From positions 1 through 28,631 of the forward strand of contig CALJLA010000079.1 of NCBI GenBank assembly GCA_937983055.1: a stretch of DNA of 28,631 bases, written 5' to 3'. Positions 22,783 through 28,631 of this stretch are shown piece by piece. This DNA comes from an uncultured Pseudomonadota bacterium. Lineage in GTDB: Bacteria; Pseudomonadota; Gammaproteobacteria; Burkholderiales; Eutrophovitaceae. The position numbers and the translations under genes were made by a program. Under the pieces are notes generated by a model. The model was not told the DNA's origin and did no database searches. It saw only the letters and a list, made by a program, of their open reading frames with translations. Every line of letters starts with the position of its first letter. Positions within the stretch are counted from its first letter, which is position 1.

Positions 22783-22785
22783 CTT
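22759..22785 (+). repeat. REP-like element, right copy
   Basis: CCGGGGTCAAACCTATACTT followed by CATAGCT matches the inverted copy near 19719-19745 with three differences in 27 bases. The two copies enclose about 3 kb. This copy overlaps the 3' end of the VanZ-like gene and supplies its stop codon. Confidence 0.6.
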
Positions 22786-22877
22786 GCGAGCCCTGAAAAC
22801 GAAATCCGCCCAGTGCTTTATAGACCCCGGATCGCACCGGACCGCTGGCACCGCATGTTTTTTCGCAACCGGAGGTC

Positions 22878-22895
22878 TGCCGGCCTTCGCCGGCA
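22878..22895. repeat. GC hairpin in the LysR upstream region
   Basis: TGCCGGC and GCCGGCA form a perfect 7-bp stem with a CTTC loop, 118 bases before the LysR start. There is no T run. It may be part of the same repeat family or simply a GC-rich stem; no function is assigned. Confidence 0.3.
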
Positions 22896-23012
22896 CCGCC
22901 GGACTGCCCGCAGGCGTCGAGCAGCTCGTCGGGTGCGCGGCCCGTCCCCGCCGCTCGTAAGCCCCGTGGCGCAGTCGGGTCGCTGCCCGAGTCTGCACCG
23001 TTCGAGAGTAGA

Positions 23013-23948
23013 ATGCCGCGCCTGATGGAACTGCGCCAGCTCGAGTACTTCGTCGCCATCGCCGAAACCGGCGCATTCTCGCGCGCGGCGCTGCGGCTTT
23101 CGGTTACCCAGCCGGTGCTCAGCCGTCAGATGCGAGCGTTGGAACACGAACTCGGCACGGACCTGTATTACCGCACTGGCCGCGGCATCGTGCTGACCGA
23201 GGCCGGCAAGCTGCTGGAGCAGCATGCGCGTGGCGTGCTGGAGACCACCGCCGGCGCCAAGCGCGCTATCGCCGCGCTTGGCTCAACGCCCACCGGCAAG
23301 GTCACCATTGGCATGCCACCCTCGGTCGGCTCGGTGCTTACCACGCCAATTGTTCAGCGATTCAGAGCCGAGTTTCCGCAGGTATCGCTGGGCGTGATGG
23401 AAGGATTCAGCGGCCACGTTCTGGAATGGCTTACCACCGGACGCATCGATGTGGCGGTGCTCTATAACGCGCCGCGCACCAGCACCCTGGTCGCCGAACC
23501 CCTGGTGACTGACGAGTTATTCTTGCTGGGGCCGACAGAAGATCCGGCGGGTGCCGGCAATGACGCGGTGAAGGCGTCGATGCTTGCCGAGATCCCGCTG
23601 ATCCTGCCCAGCAGGCCCCATGGCTTGCGCGTGCTGGTCGATGACTGCCTGGCAAAGGCCGGAGTGGCTCCAAACGTCCAGGTTGAGATCGACGCCATGC
23701 CCTCGACGCTTGGCCTGGTCGAGAGAGGCGTCGGCTACACTATCTTGTCGTATTCCTGCGTGCACAACCTGATCGAAACCGGGCGCATCCGCAAGTGGTC
23801 GATCGTCGCGCCGAAAATGACCCGCTCGCTGGTGGTCGCCACCTCCACCCAGCGCCCAGTGACGCAAGCGGCGCGTGCCCTCATCGGGTTCGTGCGCAAG
23901 CAGGTAGACGTTTTGGTATCCGAAGGTCAGTGGAATCCGCTAACCTAG
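23013..23948 (+). CDS. LysR-family transcriptional regulator
   Basis: A 311-residue LysR regulator. The N-terminal winged helix-turn-helix is plain (MELRQLEYFVAIAETGAFSRAALRLSVTQPVLSRQMRALEHELG, split here at about residues 5-48), ending in LYYRTGRGIVLTEAG. The effector domain starts near residue 94 (TGKVTIGMPPSVGSVL) and resembles the NAC/CynR-like branch that senses small aromatic or organic-acid ligands. The ATG at 23013 has GAGAG upstream. The ATG at 23025 gives the commoner MELRQLEYF start but has no ribosome site; the difference is four residues. It is not divergent from a target gene; the plus-strand neighbour is the small beta-barrel protein 34 bases downstream. Confidence 0.93.
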   Translation: MPRLMELRQLEYFVAIAETGAFSRAALRLSVTQPVLSRQMRALEHELGTDLYYRTGRGIVLTEAGKLLEQHARGVLETTAGAKRAIAALGSTPTGKVTIGMPPSVGSVLTTPIVQRFRAEFPQVSLGVMEGFSGHVLEWLTTGRIDVAVLYNAPRTSTLVAEPLVTDELFLLGPTEDPAGAGNDAVKASMLAEIPLILPSRPHGLRVLVDDCLAKAGVAPNVQVEIDAMPSTLGLVERGVGYTILSYSCVHNLIETGRIRKWSIVAPKMTRSLVVATSTQRPVTQAARALIGFVRKQVDVLVSEGQWNPLT

Positions 23949-23982
23949 CAATTGACAACAACATACACGTACCAAGAAAAGT

Positions 23983-24465
23983 ATGCCAAAAGAAATCAAA
24001 AAGTCGCTGGCGCTGGCTGTCCTCTGCTTGCTTGTTCCGGATGCGCAGGCCGAAAGTCAGTATCCAGACATCTGGATCACATCAGGATTCTATTCTTACC
24101 ACTTCGACCGCGACATCAAGCGCCGGGAAGACAATACCGGCTGGGGCGTAGAAGCCGCATTTAGCGACCGGCACGCCGTGCTCGGCGGCACTTTCATCAA
24201 CAGCGAATTTGAGCGAACCTACTACGCTGGCTATCTGTGGCGGCCGCTGCGAACCGACTTGGCGGGCGTCAACATTGCTGCCGGGCTGGCGCTTCTCGCC
24301 CTCGATGGCTATCCGCGGGTGAACAACGGCGGCTGGTTTCCCGTCGTCCTTCCCGGCGTGAGCGTGGAGTACAAGCGCGTCGGCCTTAATTTCACCGTGA
24401 TCCCGACGATTCAGAATCACGTCGACGGCGCAGTGGCCGTGCAATTCAAATTGAGACTCTGGTAG
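23983..24465 (+). CDS. Small outer-membrane beta-barrel protein (PagP-like size, unassigned)
   Basis: A 160-residue protein with a Sec signal peptide (KKSLALAVLCLLVPDAQA|ES). The mature part of about 138 residues shows alternating polar/apolar strands (DIWITSGFYSYHF, GWGVEAAF, HAVLGGTF, RTYYAGYLWRP, VNIAAGLALL, WFPVVLPGVSVEYKRVGLNF) and ends in an aromatic strand (AVAVQFKLRLW). That is the size and pattern of an eight-stranded outer-membrane barrel. Size and the DGYP-NNGG-FP-VLP-SVEY block recall PagP-type acyltransferase relatives, but I cannot verify catalytic residues. The ribosome site is weak (AAGAAAAG). It lies 34 bases after the LysR gene, so it may be co-transcribed with it. Confidence 0.75.
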   Translation: MPKEIKKSLALAVLCLLVPDAQAESQYPDIWITSGFYSYHFDRDIKRREDNTGWGVEAAFSDRHAVLGGTFINSEFERTYYAGYLWRPLRTDLAGVNIAAGLALLALDGYPRVNNGGWFPVVLPGVSVEYKRVGLNFTVIPTIQNHVDGAVAVQFKLRLW

Positions 24466-24494
24466 GGCGGGCTCTCCGAAGCTGCATTACGAGG

Positions 24495-25292
24495 TCACGG
24501 CTTCGGATCTGCGTCAAGACGCGCGATCCATCCGCGCGTATTTTCCCGCGCAGGCGGGTAACGGTCCATCACCAGCGGATCGTGGCCGGGCACGATGTGC
24601 CGCTCGGATGTCGCCAGCCGGCGCAGTCTGCGATAGCCCTCCATCAGTTCGCCGACGTTGTAGACGATCGGAAACGCCCGGTTCTGCTCCAGGTGCGCGT
24701 AGAAGTGGCTCGCGTCGCTTGCCAGCATCACCCAGCCGCGGCGGGTGCGCACCCGCACCGACTGCAACCCGTTGGTGTGCCCGCCGATGTGATGCAGCTC
24801 GATGCCCGGCGCGATCTCGGCGGCGCCGTCGTGGAACTCGACGCGCTGATCGAACACGCAGCGCACCATCTGCGCCACGTCGTCCGCCTCGTAGCCATGG
24901 CGCAGGATGTCGTGGCACATGCAACGGCCGGTGGCGAACGCCATTTCGCGGTCCTGCAGGTGATAGCGGGCGCGCGGAAACAGCGGCAGGTTGCCGGCGT
25001 GGTCGTAGTGCATGTGGGTGACCACCACGTCTTCGACCTTTTCCGGGTCGATGCCCAGCGCGCGAACGCCTTCCTCCACCGGCTTCACGATCTGCCGGCC
25101 GCGTTTCTTTGCCATCGCCTCGTTGAACCCGGTATCCACCACGATCGTGCGCGCGCCGTTCGAGATCGTCCACACGTAATAGAACAGCGGCATCTCGACA
25201 TCGTGCGTATCGCCGCCGATGAAGTTATCCGGCGACCGGCGCATCAGCCGCGCGTACTTGATGGCGTGGACTTCCCAGGTGCTGTCGCTCAT
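24495..25292 (-). CDS. Metallo-beta-lactamase-fold hydrolase, lactonase-like
   Basis: A 265-residue dizinc hydrolase of the metallo-beta-lactamase fold, close to the N-acyl-homoserine lactonase (AiiA/AttM) group in length and motif layout. Metal ligands: H93-x-H95-x-D97-H98 in VTHMHYDHAGN, H172 in GGHTNG, D193 in ASDASHFY and H237 in PGHDP. The early DTGF block is also present. No signal peptide, so it is cytoplasmic. GGAGGAAAG precedes the ATG at 25292. It lies downstream of the carboxymuconolactone decarboxylase-family gene in the same direction, 36 bases away, so the two are likely one unit; a lactone or thioester-like catabolic intermediate is a fair guess, quorum quenching a less supported one. 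Confidence 0.92.
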   Translation of the reverse strand: MSDSTWEVHAIKYARLMRRSPDNFIGGDTHDVEMPLFYYVWTISNGARTIVVDTGFNEAMAKKRGRQIVKPVEEGVRALGIDPEKVEDVVVTHMHYDHAGNLPLFPRARYHLQDREMAFATGRCMCHDILRHGYEADDVAQMVRCVFDQRVEFHDGAAEIAPGIELHHIGGHTNGLQSVRVRTRRGWVMLASDASHFYAHLEQNRAFPIVYNVGELMEGYRRLRRLATSERHIVPGHDPLVMDRYPPARENTRGWIARLDADPKP

Positions 25293-25328
25293 CGCCCTTT
25301 CCTCCCGCGCCGCAGTGGGCGCCGTCGC

Positions 25329-25718
25329 TTACTTAAGCCCCGACTTTTCCAGCTCGGCGAAGGTCTCGCGCGCAACCCGGAACGCGTCAACTCCGGCCGG
25401 GATGCCGCAGTAGATCGCCACCTGCAGCAGGATCTCCCGGATCTCGTCCTTGCTGACGCCGTTCCTGAGGGCGCCGCCCAGGTGCATCTTCAGCTCGTGC
25501 GGGCGGTTCAGCGCGCACAGCATCGCGATGTTGAGCATGCTGCGGGTTTTCTTCGGCAGGCCGTCGCGCCCCCACACCGCGCCCCAGCAGTATTCGGTGG
25601 TGAGGCGCTGCATCGGCATGTTGAAATCATCGGCCGAGGCGATCGACTTTTCCACGAACTCCTTGCCCAGCACCGACTTGCGGATCGCGAGTCCGGTCTC
25701 AAATAGATCGTCGTTCAT
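25329..25718 (-). CDS. Carboxymuconolactone decarboxylase family protein (PcaC-like)
   Basis: A 129-residue all-helical protein of the CMD family and of PcaC length. Family blocks: EYCWGAVWGRDGLPKKTRSMLNIA (split at about residues 42-65), NRPHELKMHLGGALRNGVSKDEIREILLQVAIYCGIPAG (about 71-109) with the conserved His in MHL and Glu in EIREIL. There is no CxxC motif, which separates it from the AhpD-type peroxidase reductases. PcaC decarboxylates gamma-carboxymuconolactone in the protocatechuate pathway; no other pca gene is present, so related decarboxylase or isomerase activity on another compound is equally possible. AGGAGAC precedes the ATG at 25718. It sits between the Liv binding protein and the lactonase-like enzyme. 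Confidence 0.92.
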   Translation of the reverse strand: MNDDLFETGLAIRKSVLGKEFVEKSIASADDFNMPMQRLTTEYCWGAVWGRDGLPKKTRSMLNIAMLCALNRPHELKMHLGGALRNGVSKDEIREILLQVAIYCGIPAGVDAFRVARETFAELEKSGLK

Positions 25719-25756
25719 TGCTTGTCTCCTGGTTGAATTAGAAAGAAGCCGTTCTC

Positions 25757-25859
25757 ACCACAGAGACACAGAGGCACAGAGAAAAGCGGAACTCCGAATC
25801 TGAAAGCAAGAACCGTTTATCAGAAGTTTTCATTCTTCCTTACTTTGTGTCTCTGTGGT
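25757..25859. repeat. Dispersed inverted-repeat element (ACCACAGAGACACA arms)
   Basis: A perfect 14-bp inverted repeat, ACCACAGAGACACA at 25757-25770 and TGTGTCTCTGTGGT at 25846-25859, encloses about 75 bases of unusually AT-rich DNA. CACAGAG is repeated again beside the left arm. I recall this ACCACAGAGACACAGAG sequence as a common intergenic repeat in many environmental proteobacterial genomes. It separates the Liv binding protein gene from the decarboxylase gene and would form a long stem in the transcript. Confidence 0.75.
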
Positions 25860-25878
25860 AAGTGTTTCGCCAGAAATG

Positions 25879-27084
25879 CTACCTCGACGGCCATAGCGGC
25901 TTGGCCACCGCGTCCTGAGCGGGATAGACGGTGACCGGAACGCCGTTCTGCCACTGCACGATCAGCAGGCTGGCACCGACGCGCCGGCCGCTGGCGTCGA
26001 ACTTGACCCGCCCGCCGGGAAAGAAGTTGGCCGCGCCGTCCTTCAGGTCCATCTCGCGCAGCGCCCTGGCGACCGCCTTGCGGTCGGCCTTGCCGGCTTT
26101 CTCCAGCGCCGCCTTGAAAATCCACATGTCGCCGTAGGTGGTGACGAAATGCTGGGTCGGCCAGGGCTGGCCGGTTGCCTCGCGCACGTCGTCCACGAAG
26201 TTGCCCTGGGCGCGGGTAGTCCAGTCGGCCACCACCGACATCACGCCTTCGAGCTGCTCGACATTCATGTTGCCGCGCAGATCCGGGTCGAGGATCGCGG
26301 CGCCGTTGGACACTGTCGGCACCCGCCCGCGGCCGAGGCCGAATTCGTTCATCTTCTCCAGAAGCAGCTTGGCGTCGGAGATCGCGGTGGGCAGCAGCAG
26401 CAGCACGTCCGGCCGCGCCGAGCGCACCCGCTGGATCAGCGGGGTGGCATTCGCCAGCGGCGGCGTGAACACCTCGTCCACCACCAGCTTCAGGCCGAGC
26501 TTCTTGAGCTGGTGATCCTTGATCGGCTTGACGAAGGCGACCGATGCGGCGGTGTTGTCCATCACGATGCCCACCGTCTTCGGCCGCTTGCCGGTGGCCT
26601 TCTCGGCCATCGCCATCAGCGCCGGCAGCGAGCCTTCCGCCTGCTGGTCGCCGGTGGCCGAGGTCTGGAACACGTACCTGAAGCCGCGCGCGGTAATCAG
26701 GTCGGAATACGAAAACGTCACCACCGGCAGCTCGGCGCGCTCGGTCACTTCGGTCACCGCCAGCGTGAAGGAACTCAGGTAGGCGCCGGTCGCCACCACC
26801 AGCTTCGGCGACTCGGCGACCATGCGCTGCGCGGCGTTCTTCGCTTTTTCCACGCTGTCGCCCGTGTCGAACACCACCAGCTTCAGTTTCGCGCCGCCCA
26901 GCGATTTGATGCCGCCCTGGGCGTTGATCCGGCCGATCGCCATGTCGGCGGCCAGCTTCATGACCTCGCCCTGCCGCGCCCAGGGCCCCGACATCGGCGC
27001 GATCAGGCCGACTTCCACTTCTTTCGCCAGCGCCTGCGCGCACAGCAGCGGCAGCAGCAGCACCATCGACAGCAATCTCTTCAT
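25879..27084 (-). CDS. Liv-type ABC transporter substrate-binding protein
   Basis: A 401-residue periplasmic receptor of the Peripla_BP_6 (LivK/AmiC-like) class. The signal peptide MKRLLSMVLLLPLLCAQALA is followed by KEVEVGLIAPMSGPWARQGE, the standard opening of the class. Later blocks are GGIKSLGGAKLKLVVFDTGD, the VMDNTAASVAF inter-lobe part, and the TYGDMWIFKAALEKAGKADRKAV end helix (about residues 319-341). The ligand may be a branched-chain amino acid, amide, aromatic or short organic acid. GAGGAGGGTC precedes the ATG at 27084. It follows livF after 44 bases with a hairpin between, as is common where the binding protein is made in excess. Confidence 0.94.
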   Translation of the reverse strand: MKRLLSMVLLLPLLCAQALAKEVEVGLIAPMSGPWARQGEVMKLAADMAIGRINAQGGIKSLGGAKLKLVVFDTGDSVEKAKNAAQRMVAESPKLVVATGAYLSSFTLAVTEVTERAELPVVTFSYSDLITARGFRYVFQTSATGDQQAEGSLPALMAMAEKATGKRPKTVGIVMDNTAASVAFVKPIKDHQLKKLGLKLVVDEVFTPPLANATPLIQRVRSARPDVLLLLPTAISDAKLLLEKMNEFGLGRGRVPTVSNGAAILDPDLRGNMNVEQLEGVMSVVADWTTRAQGNFVDDVREATGQPWPTQHFVTTYGDMWIFKAALEKAGKADRKAVARALREMDLKDGAANFFPGGRVKFDASGRRVGASLLIVQWQNGVPVTVYPAQDAVAKPLWPSR

Positions 27085-27110
27085 GACCCCTCCTCGCGCG
27101 CTTTGCGTTT

Positions 27111-27128
27111 CGCGGCCCTGCGGCCGCG
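27111..27128 (-). promoter_or_regulatory. Intercistronic hairpin between livF and the binding-protein gene
   Basis: CGCGGCC and GGCCGCG form a perfect 7-bp stem with a CTGC loop, immediately after the livF stop codon. There is no T run, so it is more likely an RNA-stability element than a terminator. Confidence 0.45.
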
Positions 27129-27836
27129 CTACATGCCCAGATACGCCTGGCGTATCCGGTCGTTGCTGATCAGTTCATCGTGCGCGCCTTCGAGCACCAC
27201 GCGGCCGCCTTCCATCACGTAGCCGCGGCTTGCGTAGTGCAGCGCCTCGGCCACCCGCTGCTCCACCAGCAGCACGGTGGGCCCCGCCTGCGCATGGATC
27301 GACACGATGCGCTCGAAGATCTCGTCGGCGATCGCCGGCGCCAGCCCCATCGACGGCTCATCCAGCATCAGCAGCTTCGGCGAGGACGCAAGCCCGCGGG
27401 CGATCGCCAGCATCTGCTGCTGGCCGCCGGACAGCGCGCCGGCGGGCGAAGCCGCACGCTCTGCCAGCACCGGAAACCAAGCATGGATTTTTTCCAGGTT
27501 GGCCGGCCAGTCGCGGCGTCCCGCCGCAGTATAGGCCCCCATTTCCAGGTTCTCGCGCACCGTCAGCGAGGCAAACACCTGGCGCCCTTCCGGCACATGG
27601 GCGATGCCGAGATGCGCGCGCTGCGCCGGCGGCACAGCCAGCAGGTCGCGGCCGTCGAACCGGATGGCGCCGGCACCGGCCGCGACGACGCCGGAGATGG
27701 TCTTGAACAGCGTGGTCTTGCCGGCGCCGTTCGGCCCGACGATGGCGACGAACTCGCCGGCGCCCACGCGCAGGTCCACGCCGGCCAGCGCCGGCACGCC
27801 GCCATAGCCGGCCGTCAGCGCGGCGATCTCAAGCAT
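27129..27836 (-). CDS. livF: Liv-type ABC transporter ATP-binding protein
   Basis: A 235-residue ATPase, the usual length of LivF. Walker A is GPNGAGKT at residues 34-41, the signature LSGGQQQ at 135-141, Walker B LMLDEP at 156-161, followed by SMGLAP, and the family's LVEQ in place of a H-loop His. The VPEGRQVFASLTVRENLEMG block is diagnostic of LivF. Its start overlaps the livG stop by 8 bases, so translation is coupled. With livG it powers uptake of the ligand bound by the receptor at 25879-27084. The permeases livH and livM should be upstream, outside the window. Confidence 0.97.
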   Translation of the reverse strand: MLEIAALTAGYGGVPALAGVDLRVGAGEFVAIVGPNGAGKTTLFKTISGVVAAGAGAIRFDGRDLLAVPPAQRAHLGIAHVPEGRQVFASLTVRENLEMGAYTAAGRRDWPANLEKIHAWFPVLAERAASPAGALSGGQQQMLAIARGLASSPKLLMLDEPSMGLAPAIADEIFERIVSIHAQAGPTVLLVEQRVAEALHYASRGYVMEGGRVVLEGAHDELISNDRIRQAYLGM

Positions 27837-28631
27837 TCGCCGCCCTCCACTTGCGCCCGAGATAGGCGTCGATCACCGCGGGATGCTGCGTGATCGCCGC
27901 GGGCTGCCCCTGCGCCAGCACCGCACCGTCGTCCAGCACGACGAAGCGGTCCACCAGCCGCACCATCGCCTGCATCGTGTGCTCGATGATCACGATGGTG
28001 ATGCCGCGCGCGGACAGGCGCCGCACCACGTCGATCAGTTCCTCGACTTCGACGCTGCCCAGGCCGGCCAGCGTTTCGTCCAGCAGCAGCAGCTTCGGGC
28101 ACCCGGCGAGCGCACGCGCAAGCTCCAGCAGCCGCTGTTGACGATTGGTCAGGCCGTCGGCGAGGCGGCCGGCATCCGCCGACAGGCCAACCGCAGCCAG
28201 CGCCTCGAGCGCGGCCTCACGCGCAGCCGCGTCCGACGCGCTGCGCACAAAGGCGCCGACCATCACGTTGTCGAGCACCGTCATCCGCCGGAACGGCCGC
28301 ACGATCTGGAACGTGCGGCCCACGCCGGCGGCGCACAGGTCGTAGGGCCGGGCGCCAGTGACATCGCGGCCCTCGAAGCGAAGGCTGCCGGCGTCGGGCC
28401 GGAGAAACCCGTTCAACACGTTGAAGAGCGTGGTCTTGCCGGCGCCCTTGGGCCCGATGATGCCGAGGATCTCGCCGCGCCTGACCTGCAGGCTCACATC
28501 GCGCACCGCGCGCAGCCCGCCGAAGGATTTCGACACCCCGCTCGCCTCGAGCAGGATGGCGCCGCCGTCGGCCGCTTCCGCGCGCGGCCCCGGCGCAGCC
28601 CCGCCTGCGGCGACCGTCGGCTGCGCCGCCG
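27829..28631 (-). CDS. livG: Liv-type ABC transporter ATP-binding protein, 5' end beyond the window
   Basis: An ATPase of the LivG class, open to the window edge, at least 267 codons. A GTG at 28534-28536 is in frame, but the conserved N-terminus starts further up: ILLEASGVSKSFGGL is the normal LivG opening, and before it lies an Ala/Pro/Gly-rich stretch with no stop and no ATG. Walker A is GPKGAGKT, followed by the long GVGRTFQIVRPFRRMTVLDNV part typical of LivG. The signature is LTNRQ instead of LSGGQ, and Walker B ends DET rather than DEP; both variants are known in some LivG branches. The linker-like start suggests a fusion to an upstream permease domain (LivM-LivG), as occurs in many betaproteobacteria. 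Confidence 0.9.
   Translation of the reverse strand, partial: AAQPTVAAGGAAPGPRAEAADGGAILLEASGVSKSFGGLRAVRDVSLQVRRGEILGIIGPKGAGKTTLFNVLNGFLRPDAGSLRFEGRDVTGARPYDLCAAGVGRTFQIVRPFRRMTVLDNVMVGAFVRSASDAAAREAALEALAAVGLSADAGRLADGLTNRQQRLLELARALAGCPKLLLLDETLAGLGSVEVEELIDVVRRLSARGITIVIIEHTMQAMVRLVDRFVVLDDGAVLAQGQPAAITQHPAVIDAYLGRKWRAANA

Noticed and set aside
24495..25292. Firm call of quorum-quenching lactonase
   Set aside because: The metal motifs fit, but the neighbouring decarboxylase and Liv transporter suit a catabolic role, and motif layout alone does not give the substrate.
25820..27043. Long minus-strand frame overlapping the Liv binding protein
   Set aside because: It is in another frame of a gene with a signal peptide, ribosome site and clear family; the alternative translation is Arg/Gly/Ala-rich with no motif.
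1..28631. CRISPR arrays, tRNA or rRNA genes, prophage or integrase genes
   Set aside because: I looked for regular direct repeats, cloverleaf-like ends with TTCGA loops, and integrase or transposase motifs, and saw none.

Overview
The window is high-GC DNA with Shine-Dalgarno-led genes and short intergenic spacers. It carries TRAP and Liv-type transporters, an AcoR-type sigma-54 activator, Old Yellow Enzyme, LysR and universal stress proteins. This mix suggests a heterotrophic betaproteobacterium (Burkholderiales/Rhodocyclales-like). That assignment rests on gene content and style, not on a marker gene. No rRNA, tRNA, CRISPR array, transposase or integrase was seen.

Region 1 (1-5200) holds two paralogous small secreted proteins (128-382, 1454-1717). 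Each follows the same 14-base motif and a GC-rich leader hairpin, and they sit on either side of an opposite-strand PepSY-like secreted protein. An Old Yellow Enzyme, a universal stress protein and an orphan NMT1/THI5-type binding protein follow.

Region 2 (5188-7115) is a two-gene unit: a small secreted four-cysteine protein and a long Tat-exported amidohydrolase. The amidohydrolase frame is broken by one in-frame TAG. Another 39 sense codons lie beyond it from the next ATG, ending just before a strong terminator.

Region 3 (7422-16215) is a TRAP transporter on the minus strand (dctP-dctQ-dctM plus a second, closely similar dctM). Upstream of it lies a di-heme DUF1111-type cytochrome. An AcoR-like sigma-54 activator is divergent from the cytochrome. 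The intergenic space holds a good -24/-12 promoter pointed at the cytochrome and two copies of a GACAACTGT box at enhancer distance. I read this as a self-contained, activator-controlled cytochrome module that may also feed the transporter.

Region 4 (16235-19564) has a two-gene overlapping operon of obscure proteins (one DUF932-like), a small secreted protein and a WYL-domain regulator.

Region 5 (about 19706-22783) is bounded by two inverted copies of a REP-like sequence. It contains a membrane zinc-ribbon protein, a glycine-zipper protein, an endonuclease/exonuclease/phosphatase-fold enzyme and a VanZ-like protein whose C-terminus is encoded by the repeat.

Region 6 (23013-28631) has a LysR regulator, a small beta-barrel-like outer membrane protein, and a minus-strand series: livG (cut by the window edge), livF, a Liv-type binding protein, a carboxymuconolactone decarboxylase-family protein and a metallo-beta-lactamase-fold hydrolase. 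A dispersed inverted-repeat element lies between the binding protein and the decarboxylase. The series looks like an uptake and catabolism cluster for an organic acid, amino acid or lactone-type substrate that the sequence does not identify.
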